A stretch of 64,000 nt of DNA from JAUWOY01 sp034431315 (lineage in GTDB: Bacteria; Chloroflexota; Anaerolineae; VGOG01). This document shows, in pieces, positions 33,535 to 41,094 of this stretch. The stretch is from NCBI GenBank assembly GCA_034431315.1, contig DAOUDK010000044.1:32814-96813 (forward strand), in the 5' to 3' direction. The position numbers were made by a program, and so were the translations under genes. The notes beneath the pieces are model-generated. The model worked only from the letters and a program-made list of their open reading frames with translations. It was not told the origin of the DNA and made no database searches. Within the stretch, counting starts at the first letter, position 1; each line of letters begins with the position of its first letter.

Positions 33535-36500
33535 ATGATAGACATCAGCAAATTATCCCCGATTAGAGGCAAAGACCCTGTTATCAATACTTTCCCATGG
33601 GACGGATTAAAAAACGCCCCACAGAGCGTGGAAGAAGTGTATAACGCGCACGCGGTGACTCACATGTCTTTGGGGGATACGAGCAAGTACGTGGATACTT
33701 TGAAGCGCAACATTACCAAGAATAAATACAGCTCCGTAGGGGCTATTGTTGGTCCTTACGGCTATGGGAAAACCAGCACTGCCATTCACATCTGGCGCGA
33801 GATGCAGGAGAGACATGGCATGCTTAGCGTTCCGCCATTTGAATGGCTAAAACTATCGGACATTCTGGAAGCGGTGACAGCCTGGGTAGAATACAAATTC
33901 AGTCAGGGGCCACGTCAGTTTATTCCTGATTTACGACAAATCTACGAGCAGTATCGTGACAAGTCTTTGGATGAAGTAGCAGTAAATCTGGGATTGGACA
34001 TAGATAAAGCTAGGGAGGCATATGAAGCTGGGCGTATTAACTTGGGCGTTACCCCGGCTCAGGTCATCGCATTCTTGAGGGATGTTTGTACATTGTGTAC
34101 TGAAAGGGCAGGCTTTGCTGGATTGGTTGTCTTTGTGGACGAGTTACAAGAAACTGCAGATAAATATACGAGTATAAAGGACTTCCAATCTGATCTCTTT
34201 GCCTTTGCAGACAAGATTCCCACTCACGTAGGGCCGTTGGCTGTTGTTTTTACTATGCCAGATACTCTGGAAGCCACCATCAACACAACGCGCCCAGACA
34301 TCATTCATCGTTTGCGCCAATCCTCTTTGTATTTGCGTGTGGAAGCTATCTATGGTCGAGAGTTTCCCAGGCAATTATGGGATAAATATGCTGAGGTCTT
34401 CGATTTTCAAAGCGAGAAATTTGCGCCCATTGCCCAAGACACATTAGATGCTGTTGGTCAAATTGCCATGCGACGGGACTTGGGAGCAGGCCCACGTACG
34501 GTCATCAATGCGCTAGTGGAGGCAGTCAAGCACTATGAGGTGGGTCTACGTCCGTATAGTCCTTTGGACTTAGTGAACGGTTTCCTTGATCATAAGATTT
34601 CATTTGAAGAACAAGGCAAATTCTCTCAGGCAGTTAGAAAAGCCTTGGAAAACAGATTGGTGGCCTCCAAGCTGGAGTATGAGCGTATGATCAAACTGTT
34701 AGCAGCTTTTCCGTTAGGCTGTTCGAGAGAAACTGTCAAGGCTCATGGGTTGTCTGTGGCTTTTGATCAACTAATCGAGTCGCCAATCTACGGCGACATT
34801 ATTTATCGGCGCGCTGAAGGATACACCCTTCGCTCCTTGTTGGAAGAAGAGGTATCGATTGAACCAACCTATGTCCGGTTAGTGCGCGATGGTTTTATAC
34901 GGAGCTATGTACCAGATCGCGCTCACGCGCGTTCGGCGATGCAGGCATTTCACAAACACGTGCTGCAAGTGATCTTTCAAGCAGGTACAAAAGCTCAACT
35001 GAATAGGTGGCAATGGAAAAAAGAGGCGCCTCTGGCTGGCAAGGATGCCAGATTGTATGAACTAGAAGGTTCTTTTTCGCTTCAGTACCCTTATCGTGAT
35101 GTTACCATCACTTTGCTTGTTTCTCCCCAACCCACATCTCTCAGGTGGGACCAGGGGCGTGGGGAAATCAATTTTGCGTTTGAATTGAACTATAGGACTG
35201 ACAGCGATGCGCCTAGCAGTGTTCTCTTCGCCCCTGAGAGTTGTTCCCCCAATGAGGTTGTCTTCCAACTGAATCTTTTGCGCAAGCCTTCCACTGCACT
35301 TAACATTCCACGCCTGCCAGATTTGTATCCACCAGAGAGAATGACTCCCCTGTTCATGTTTGCCCTGCTTCAATACCTGGATGACATAGATGACAAGATA
35401 CCTGCACCTGAAAAAACAGGAGAATTACGTATCGTCAAGGAAAGATTAGTACAGTATGCCACTCAATGCTTGATGGGAAATGAATTGGAGATAGATACTC
35501 GCTTGGGCACACAGGATGTAGGCCCTGCGTTGGTTCGTGCGGTTTTCCAAAAGATGTGTACGACTTTATACCCCCATTACACGACGCTGATCAGTAGTGC
35601 TCAGTGGCAGAAGCATGTTGAGGCTTATGTTAAAGCATTACGTGATCCCAAGGTGACCCTGAGTATTGCCCGGGGCAAGGAGCCACTAGATACCACTAAG
35701 GATTACATAACACGCCTGTTTGGACAGACTCGTAGGCAAACAGTGCAGACACTCATTACCCAAAACCTTTCTACAATGACAGAGCTTGAGTGGGGAAAGG
35801 GTCGAAGTGAAGATGCGAAAATTCGGTTTGTCATGCATCCGCTGGAACAAGAGATATTGCGATTACTAAGAGATTCGCCTCATGCAGACCAACGCTCAGA
35901 GGGAACTGTCCGCCTGTTGCCTGCGCTAGAGTTGTTTGAGATTGGTCGGAAACAGGGCTATAAGGAAAAGGAAATTGGTGTAGCTATACAGTTGCTGAGC
36001 GTAAGGCAGTATGTGACATACAATTCAAGGACCAATTCGATTGAGCAGTTAATCCGTTCTATAGTTGACCTGAAAGATGCACTACAAGAAGGATTGGAGG
36101 CCGTTGAAGCCGAAATGGCAAGCCTACAAGTAGTTGCAGGCTTCGATTCGCAGATATATCAATCCAGAATCGAACAGATTAGGACCGGTGCGCAGCAACT
36201 GGAAAAAACAGAGGAGGCAGAGGAACTTAACGCGATATTACGGAGTATTGAGGTTGGTCTGCGAAAATATATAACCAAAACAGCAGAAAGGCTGTCAGCG
36301 GAGCTACGGGCGGAGAAAAGCAAGGTGCAGCCTCTGCTCAGCGCTGGGGTGTCGGATGAATTGACCAGAGCAATTGCTGGCGGTCAGGCTCCTTGGAGCG
36401 GGGCACTGGAGGGTAGTCGGCAGAGGTTGCGAAAACGATACGATGAGCTAATCGGTAAGTACAAGGAATTGGCCCAAGACATTGAGAAAAGTCTGGCAGA

Positions 36501-37476
36501 CATGGGGCCAGTAGAAGCAAAGGCGGATTACTTAGTCAGGCTAGTCAAAGTCCACGCCAGTTTCTATGAACAGTTAGAGCAGTTGTATAACCAACGCGCC
36601 GCAATGAGTGCAAACCAAAGTAACCTGCGTGCCTGGAGAAAACTGCTGCAACGTTCTAATCAAGTGCACCAGTATGCAGTCACGGCAAAGGCTTCATTTG
36701 ACGAGACCAAGTTCTTGAATGCCGCAGAGGAAATCTGGCGCCAAATTGTTAGAAAATTTAAGGACGCACCTCTGGATGCCCTATCAGACCACGAGATCTT
36801 TCTCGAAGAGATTGTTGAATTGGAGCGAGAAATTGGGGATTGGCAGCGGAAGAGACGCGAAGATTTTATTGCTGAAAAACAGGGGTTGCAAGATGCGCTA
36901 CGTCGTGTAGGCTATGAACGCCCAATGCTCAAGACAAATTTCGATCCATATGTGTCACCAGAAGAGAATAGAGAAAGTCTACGCCAAGAGGCAGTTGAAC
37001 ATTTCCAGACAATATTAACACAGTATGAGCAACGGTATCAGCAGTTGCATAGTGAGGTGATCTATGCTGAACGAGTGCAGCAAGTCACGGGTACGTTGTC
37101 CGCGGATGCAGTCAGTATCTCTCTAGCAAAGGCACGTGAACTCAAGGATAAGATTACCACCCAAACCCTCAGCAACAAGACAGGGCTCGAGAAATTGACT
37201 AAGAATATCACAAGCCTGCGCGATACTTTGCTGGAAATGGCAATTGCCGTGCAGACCTTTATTACCAAACGCCCGCCAGAAGGAGAGAGTGAAAGCAGTT
37301 TATTGCGCACCATCCAAGAAAGCACGGCGGACTCGATGCGCGGTGTAGAGCTTAGAGAGGTCATCCTGAAGCTTGTTGCAGATAACCCGGACTTTCAACT
37401 TGAACAGGTCATGGATGATTTGCAAAGCCTGTTTAAGAAGAATCAAGTGATTATTCAGGTTCAGCCACGGCGATAG
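33535..37476 (+). CDS. Very large P-loop ATPase with coiled coils (BrxC/PglY-like), putative defence cassette
   Basis: A 1313-residue protein. ATG at 33535 has GGAGGAAT just upstream, overlapping the end of the previous gene; earlier in-frame starts lie inside that gene. Walker A is GPYGYGKTS (~residues 73-81) and Walker B is LVVFVDELQE (~197-206), in an AAA/STAND-like ATPase domain, followed by winged-helix-like segments (~375-470) and a long mixed region. From ~residue 840 to the end it is mostly heptad-rich coiled coil (ALQEGLEAVEAEMASLQ, AEELNAILRSIEVGL, RKLLQRSNQVHQYAV, KLTKNITSLRDTLLEM). Length and layout recall BREX BrxC/PglY and SMC-like loaders. It probably handles DNA together with the HerA-like protein encoded 28 bases downstream. 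Confidence 0.65.
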   Translation: MIDISKLSPIRGKDPVINTFPWDGLKNAPQSVEEVYNAHAVTHMSLGDTSKYVDTLKRNITKNKYSSVGAIVGPYGYGKTSTAIHIWREMQERHGMLSVPPFEWLKLSDILEAVTAWVEYKFSQGPRQFIPDLRQIYEQYRDKSLDEVAVNLGLDIDKAREAYEAGRINLGVTPAQVIAFLRDVCTLCTERAGFAGLVVFVDELQETADKYTSIKDFQSDLFAFADKIPTHVGPLAVVFTMPDTLEATINTTRPDIIHRLRQSSLYLRVEAIYGREFPRQLWDKYAEVFDFQSEKFAPIAQDTLDAVGQIAMRRDLGAGPRTVINALVEAVKHYEVGLRPYSPLDLVNGFLDHKISFEEQGKFSQAVRKALENRLVASKLEYERMIKLLAAFPLGCSRETVKAHGLSVAFDQLIESPIYGDIIYRRAEGYTLRSLLEEEVSIEPTYVRLVRDGFIRSYVPDRAHARSAMQAFHKHVLQVIFQAGTKAQLNRWQWKKEAPLAGKDARLYELEGSFSLQYPYRDVTITLLVSPQPTSLRWDQGRGEINFAFELNYRTDSDAPSSVLFAPESCSPNEVVFQLNLLRKPSTALNIPRLPDLYPPERMTPLFMFALLQYLDDIDDKIPAPEKTGELRIVKERLVQYATQCLMGNELEIDTRLGTQDVGPALVRAVFQKMCTTLYPHYTTLISSAQWQKHVEAYVKALRDPKVTLSIARGKEPLDTTKDYITRLFGQTRRQTVQTLITQNLSTMTELEWGKGRSEDAKIRFVMHPLEQEILRLLRDSPHADQRSEGTVRLLPALELFEIGRKQGYKEKEIGVAIQLLSVRQYVTYNSRTNSIEQLIRSIVDLKDALQEGLEAVEAEMASLQVVAGFDSQIYQSRIEQIRTGAQQLEKTEEAEELNAILRSIEVGLRKYITKTAERLSAELRAEKSKVQPLLSAGVSDELTRAIAGGQAPWSGALEGSRQRLRKRYDELIGKYKELAQDIEKSLADMGPVEAKADYLVRLVKVHASFYEQLEQLYNQRAAMSANQSNLRAWRKLLQRSNQVHQYAVTAKASFDETKFLNAAEEIWRQIVRKFKDAPLDALSDHEIFLEEIVELEREIGDWQRKRREDFIAEKQGLQDALRRVGYERPMLKTNFDPYVSPEENRESLRQEAVEHFQTILTQYEQRYQQLHSEVIYAERVQQVTGTLSADAVSISLAKARELKDKITTQTLSNKTGLEKLTKNITSLRDTLLEMAIAVQTFITKRPPEGESESSLLRTIQESTADSMRGVELREVILKLVADNPDFQLEQVMDDLQSLFKKNQVIIQVQPRR

Positions 37477-37504
37477 GTAAATAGCCAGGGAGGTTTCATA
37501 ATAG

Positions 37505-38677
37505 ATGAGTCGACTTTTCATCGGGCGTAGTTTAGATACAGAAGAAGATGTATACTTAGACGCTAGCAAATCTAGGGCGGTTTTGATTTGTGGCAAACGG
37601 GGTAGTGGCAAGTCGTACACGATGGGGGTGATTATCGAGGAGCTACATCGTGCAACTGACGTAACTATCCTGGTTGTAGACCCAATGGGTATTTTTCACA
37701 CGATGTCATTGCCGAATAATGAGCAAGAAAAAAACGTTTGGGACTGGGGCGATAGCCCACGTGGCTTGCCAACAAAGGTTTTAGTTCCGGGTGATCCGGT
37801 TGAACGTTACGGTGGCTTTGATATTGTGCAGGAAATGGAACGTCGCGGAGTGGATTTCAAATCACTAGCTATAAACCCGTCAGATGTATCGCCAGAGAGT
37901 TGGTGCGACTCTTTTGGTACTACTATAAACGAACCAATGGGCATTGCTCTAACTAAAGCGATCCATAGATGTCGCCGCAAGCATGGCGAGGTTTACTTTA
38001 TCTCAGAGATTATTAGTGAGGTTGAGATAGACCCCAGGGCAAATGAGCGCACTATAGATGCTCTAGTTAATCGTTTGGATATGGCGGAGCAATGGGGCAT
38101 TTTTGCTACTGACCGCTACTACGAACTTTCAGAGATCTTAGACCCTCATTCCATCAGCGTCCTGGATTTGAGCGTCATAGATTCTGGTCGATATGGTCGA
38201 CGTGGATTGATCCTTTCTGTTTTGTGTCGTGACTTGTTTAGAAAGCGTAGCATTGCCCGACGTCGGGAGGAACTGGGACTCGCCCCTGAAAAGCAGAAAT
38301 TCTGGCTCCTGATTGACGAAGCACATCAATTTGTTCCGAATGGCAGATCTGCTTTGAGCAAGGAAGAGTTAATCCGCTGGGTAAAAGAGGGGCGTCAACC
38401 AGGTTTGTCATTAGTCGTTGCTACTCAACAGCCATCGGCAATTGATAGCGAAGTTCTGTCTCAATGCGATGTCATCCTCTCCCATGCCTTGACTACCCGC
38501 GACGATAAAACTGCGCTAAATCGCTTGACCAAAGACTACATGAGGAGCGAAATCAAAACGTACATCAACCAAATTGCGCGTACGGGGCAGGCGGTTTTTG
38601 TAGATGACTATGCAGAGAATATTGACATGATCCAAATCCGCCCACGCGTGAGTAAACCTGGTGGGAGCGAGAATTAG
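37505..38677 (+). CDS. HerA/DUF87-like DNA translocase ATPase, putative defence cassette
   Basis: A 390-residue protein; GGGAGGTTTCATAATAG precedes the ATG. It has a short beta-barrel-like start (SRLFIGRSLDTEEDVYLDAS), a Walker A GKRGSGKSY (~residues 30-38), DPMGIFHT after the second strand, a Walker B FWLLIDEAHQFVP (~264-276), the sensor-like ATQQPSAID, and a C-terminal QAVFVDDY strand. These are hallmarks of HerA/FtsK-superfamily hexameric translocases. HerA proteins act with nucleases (NurA, SIR2, DUF4297) in repair and defence. No NurA, SIR2 or methylase gene is adjacent; the HEPN protein two genes upstream is the only candidate nuclease. Last gene of the AT-richer cassette. Confidence 0.8.
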   Translation: MSRLFIGRSLDTEEDVYLDASKSRAVLICGKRGSGKSYTMGVIIEELHRATDVTILVVDPMGIFHTMSLPNNEQEKNVWDWGDSPRGLPTKVLVPGDPVERYGGFDIVQEMERRGVDFKSLAINPSDVSPESWCDSFGTTINEPMGIALTKAIHRCRRKHGEVYFISEIISEVEIDPRANERTIDALVNRLDMAEQWGIFATDRYYELSEILDPHSISVLDLSVIDSGRYGRRGLILSVLCRDLFRKRSIARRREELGLAPEKQKFWLLIDEAHQFVPNGRSALSKEELIRWVKEGRQPGLSLVVATQQPSAIDSEVLSQCDVILSHALTTRDDKTALNRLTKDYMRSEIKTYINQIARTGQAVFVDDYAENIDMIQIRPRVSKPGGSEN

Positions 38678-38724
38678 CAAATCCACCTTGAAGCGGGGAC
38701 AGGACAAGACTAGAGGCAATCAAC

Positions 38725-39009
38725 ATGATCATCGGCACCTGCACCATCGAACTACACATCCCCGGCAACGGGTCGCTGAAGGGTAAGCGACGGATCATCA
38801 AGTCCATCATGGCCCGGGTGCGCAACCAATTCAACGTCTCCATCGCTGAGGTGGGCAATCACGACCTCTGGCAGTCGGCTACGCTGGGGGTGGCCTGCGT
38901 GTCCAACGGCTCCGCCTATGTGCACGGCCTCCTGGCCAAAGTCGTGGAATGGATCGAGACCAACCGCCCCGATTTGCAGGTGGTGGATTATCGGATTGAG
39001 ATGTTTTAG
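38725..39009 (+). CDS. DUF503 (YlxP) family protein
   Basis: A 94-residue protein. The full family pattern is present: MIIGTCTIELHIPGNGSLKGKRR, then SIMARVRNQFNVSIAEVGNHDLWQSATLGVACV and a C-terminal helix. This family is often encoded next to ribosome-biogenesis genes (rbfA, infB); here it follows the foreign-looking cassette and precedes DUF3467. GC content returns to that of the surrounding chromosome. Probably RNA- or ribosome-associated; biochemical role unknown. Confidence 0.9.
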   Translation: MIIGTCTIELHIPGNGSLKGKRRIIKSIMARVRNQFNVSIAEVGNHDLWQSATLGVACVSNGSAYVHGLLAKVVEWIETNRPDLQVVDYRIEMF

Positions 39010-39045
39010 GACTGTGGGGCCGGGACTGGCGAGGAGAAAGGTTTC

Positions 39046-39072
39046 GTGAAACGTGAAACGTAAAACGTGAAG
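39046..39072. repeat. 7-bp tandem repeat tract (GTGAAAC type), intergenic
   Basis: GTGAAAC, GTGAAAC, GTAAAAC, GTGAAG in tandem between the DUF503 and DUF3467 genes. Same unit as at 30200. Confidence 0.75.
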
Positions 39073-39103
39073 TAGACCAAACATCAACGAAAGGAGCGAT
39101 ATT

Positions 39104-39412
39104 ATGAGCAACAAAAAAGCCCAACCGCAGAGGCGCGTTAACATCGAATTGCCGAAGGATTTGGAGGCCGTCTACTCCAACTTCGCCCTCATCACCCACT
39201 CTCCGTCGGAGATCGTCGTAGACTTCGCCAAGCTGCTCCCCAACGTGCCCAACGCCAAAGTCTACGCTCGCATCATCATGACCCCCATGAACGCCAAGCT
39301 GCTGCATCAAGCCCTGGGACAGAACCTGGGGAAGTTCGAGGAGAAGTTCGGCGAGATCAAAACGCCTGAGCATGGGTTCGATGAGGAAAAGCCCATCGGC
39401 TTCAAGAAATAA
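39104..39412 (+). CDS. DUF3467 family protein
   Basis: A 102-residue protein preceded by GAAAGGAGCGATATT. It has the conserved core VNIELPKDLEAVYSNFALITHSPSEIVVDFAKLLP and VYARIIMTPMNAKLLHQAL typical of DUF3467, a small family found across Chloroflexota, Bacteroidota and archaea with no experimental function. It lies eleven bases before the translin-like gene, so co-expression is very likely. Confidence 0.9.
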   Translation: MSNKKAQPQRRVNIELPKDLEAVYSNFALITHSPSEIVVDFAKLLPNVPNAKVYARIIMTPMNAKLLHQALGQNLGKFEEKFGEIKTPEHGFDEEKPIGFKK

Positions 39413-39423
39413 GGAGGTGCTTT

Positions 39424-40062
39424 TTGGAAAACCTGGAAGTTATCGCCGAGAGAATCCGTGAGGCCCTCGAGGCCAAGAACGCGGCGCGGGACGAGGCGCT
39501 GCGGCGCTCGCGAGAGTTGATCCGCCGCTGTGCAAACACCATCCGCGCTACCCACAGGGCCGAGTTCGAGGAGGCCAGCCAACTCCTGGCTACGGCCCAC
39601 CGGGCGGCCTCCGAGTTGGTGGAATGTGTGGCCGACTACCCAGACCTGTACTACGCCGGCTACACCCAGGATGCCCTGAAGGAGTTGGCTGAGGCCAGCA
39701 TCACCTACGCTCTGATCACCGACGAGCCTTTGCCCGACCCCGATGACCTGAGCGTGGAGTACGCCGCTTATCTCAACGGCCTGGGCGAGGCGGTGGGAGA
39801 AATGCGCCGCCACGTGCTGGATATAATCCGCCGTGGCCAGATCGAGCGGGCGGAGGAGATACTCGTGGCCATGGACGACATCTATGCCGTCCTGGTCACC
39901 ATTGATTTCCCCGATGCCATCACCCGTCGGCTTCGCCGCACCACCGATATGGTGCGGGCAGTGCTGGAGCGAACACGGGGCGATTTGACGATGGCCATGC
40001 GCCAGGATAAGCTGCAGGAAGCTCTGCGGGCCTTCGAGGAGAGGGTCAACGCCGATGGCTAG
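39424..40062 (+). CDS. Translin-family protein
   Basis: A 212-residue protein with TTG start (AAGGAGGTGCTTTT before it). It is all helical. The early helix RDEALRRSRELIRRCANTIRATHR and the later IDFPDAITRRLRRTTDMVRAVLERTRGDLTMA match prokaryotic translin, which in archaea and eukaryotes binds single-stranded RNA or DNA as a ring octamer and, with TRAX, acts as an RNase. No TRAX-type acidic catalytic set could be confirmed by eye. It is followed by the split Cas4-like genes, suggesting a nucleic-acid processing operon. Confidence 0.8.
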   Translation: MENLEVIAERIREALEAKNAARDEALRRSRELIRRCANTIRATHRAEFEEASQLLATAHRAASELVECVADYPDLYYAGYTQDALKELAEASITYALITDEPLPDPDDLSVEYAAYLNGLGEAVGEMRRHVLDIIRRGQIERAEEILVAMDDIYAVLVTIDFPDAITRRLRRTTDMVRAVLERTRGDLTMAMRQDKLQEALRAFEERVNADG

Positions 40063-40084
40063 TAAATCTCCAGTAACTACACTT

Positions 40085-40140
40085 GCTCCCGCTGGACCCT
40101 AGTCCAGCGGCCGGCTGGCGGACTAGCGTCCGCCGGGAGC
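40085..40140. repeat. Cruciform-type palindromic repeat
   Basis: GCTCCC (40085-40090) and GGGAGC (40135-40140) enclose two hairpins, GCTGGACCCTAGTCCAGC and GGCGGACTAGCGTCCGCC: a three-way-junction fold. It ends one base before the next start codon. The opening resembles the element at 57099. Confidence 0.5.
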
Positions 40141-40141
40141 T

Positions 40142-40405
40142 ATGAAGATGGCTAGAAAAACCGGCCAAGTTATTCGAGCCAGCGAGCTAGGCCAGTATGC
40201 CTACTGCGCCAGGGCCTGGTGGCTGGGGAGAGTGCTCGGCTACCGCTCGGCCAACCTGGAGAGGCTGGCGGCCGGCGAAGCGGCCCACGTCCGACACGGA
40301 CAGAAGGTGGTGAGCTATCATCGCCTGCGGCGCTGGGCGTACGTGTCGCTGGCGCTGGCGTTGCTGGCCGGCGCGTTGTTCCTGGCGTTGGCCTTGCGGA
40401 GCTAG
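40142..40405 (+). CDS. Cas4-like N-terminal fragment with membrane anchor
   Basis: An 87-residue protein. Residues ~12-60 (IRASELGQYAYCARAWWLGRV, then LAAGEAAHVRHGQKV) match the N-terminal segment of Cas4/Dna2-type nucleases, including the single Cys that donates the first ligand to their [4Fe-4S] cluster and the GxxxH motif. It ends in one membrane helix (YVSLALALLAGALFLALAL). The remaining nuclease motifs and the other three Cys are in the gene at 40504, in another frame after a repeat element. The two are therefore probably complementary halves of one enzyme. Alternatively this is a remnant of a broken gene. Confidence 0.65.
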   Translation: MKMARKTGQVIRASELGQYAYCARAWWLGRVLGYRSANLERLAAGEAAHVRHGQKVVSYHRLRRWAYVSLALALLAGALFLALALRS

Positions 40406-40412
40406 GTGGTCC

Positions 40413-40475
40413 AGACCTCGGAGGTTTTCAGACGCGATTTCGCCAGCAGAGGCGCCACGGAAACCTCTGAGGTCT
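40413..40475. repeat. Inverted repeat between the two Cas4-like halves
   Basis: AGACCTCGGAGGTTTTC (40413-40429) against GAAACCTCTGAGGTCT (40460-40475), 16 bp with two mismatches, loop ~30 bases. No coding capacity; REP or MITE type. Confidence 0.6.
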
Positions 40476-40503
40476 TAAAGTTGCTTAATGGGAAAAAGAC
40501 ACC

Positions 40504-41037
40504 GTGACCAACCCTCGCCTGATTCTACTGGCCTGTGCGCTGATCCTGCTCGGCGGAGGCCTGCTTCTGCTCAGACGGGCTGGCCGCCTGCACGAACAGA
40601 CGGGATTGCCACAGGGCCGAGTGATCTACGCCGACACCGGAGACTGGAATCGCTGTGAGCAGCCCCTCTTCTCCCGCCGCTATCTCCTGACGGGCAAGCC
40701 CGATTATCTCGTTGATGAGGGAGGGGCGACAATCCCCGTGGAGGTCAAATCCACCCCCTCTCCGCCGAGCCCCTATCGCTCCCACGTCCTCCAACTGGCT
40801 GCCTATTGCCTCCTGGTGGAGGAAGAGTACGGGCAGTCCCCACCTTATGGCATCATCAAATACCGCGACCAAACCTACGCCGTCGAGTACTCCGCCCAGT
40901 TGCGGGACCAGTTGCTGAGCGCCCTGACTGAGATGCGCCAGCACCTCGCCGCCGACGACGTAGCCCCCAGCCACGCTAACCCCAACCGCTGCCGGAGCTG
41001 CGGCTATCGAGAGGAGTGTGAGGAGAGGTTGGCGTAA
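40504..41037 (+). CDS. Membrane-anchored Cas4/RecB-like nuclease domain
   Basis: A 177-residue protein with GTG start (weak RBS). An N-terminal membrane helix (LILLACALILLGGGLLLL) is followed by the PD-(D/E)XK nuclease core: LTGKPDYLV (Asp), IPVEVKST (Glu-x-Lys) and HVLQLAAYCLLVEE (Gln-x3-Tyr, RecB motif). The C-terminal CRSCGYREEC (Cx2Cx5C) supplies three of the four Cas4-type cluster cysteines; the fourth is in the 40142 protein. No cas genes or CRISPR array occur in the window, so this is a stand-alone Cas4-like enzyme, presumably a 5'-3' exonuclease held at the membrane. Only the motifs are certain; activity and pairing are inferred. Confidence 0.75.
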   Translation: MTNPRLILLACALILLGGGLLLLRRAGRLHEQTGLPQGRVIYADTGDWNRCEQPLFSRRYLLTGKPDYLVDEGGATIPVEVKSTPSPPSPYRSHVLQLAAYCLLVEEEYGQSPPYGIIKYRDQTYAVEYSAQLRDQLLSALTEMRQHLAADDVAPSHANPNRCRSCGYREECEERLA

Positions 41038-41058
41038 ATGAGAGAAATAGGATATAAT

Positions 41059-41082
41059 AAAGTTCAAAGCTCAAAGTTCAAG
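41059..41082. repeat. 7-bp tandem repeat tract (AAAGTTC type) before hisS
   Basis: AAAGTTC, AAAGCTC, AAAGTTC, AAG just upstream of the hisS ribosome binding site. Reverse complement of the unit at 24721 and 42352. Confidence 0.7.
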
Positions 41083-41094
41083 AGGAGGTTACCG

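Noticed and set aside
31221..38677. Standard BREX, DISARM or Dnd system
   Set aside because: No methyltransferase, PglZ, Lon-like, DndACDE/Ssp or SNF2 helicase gene is present in or beside the cassette.
40142..41037. Explaining the Cas4-like halves as one frameshifted gene
   Set aside because: A 98-base gap with a foldback and a second membrane helix separate them, so a single indel cannot restore one frame; decay by insertion remains possible.
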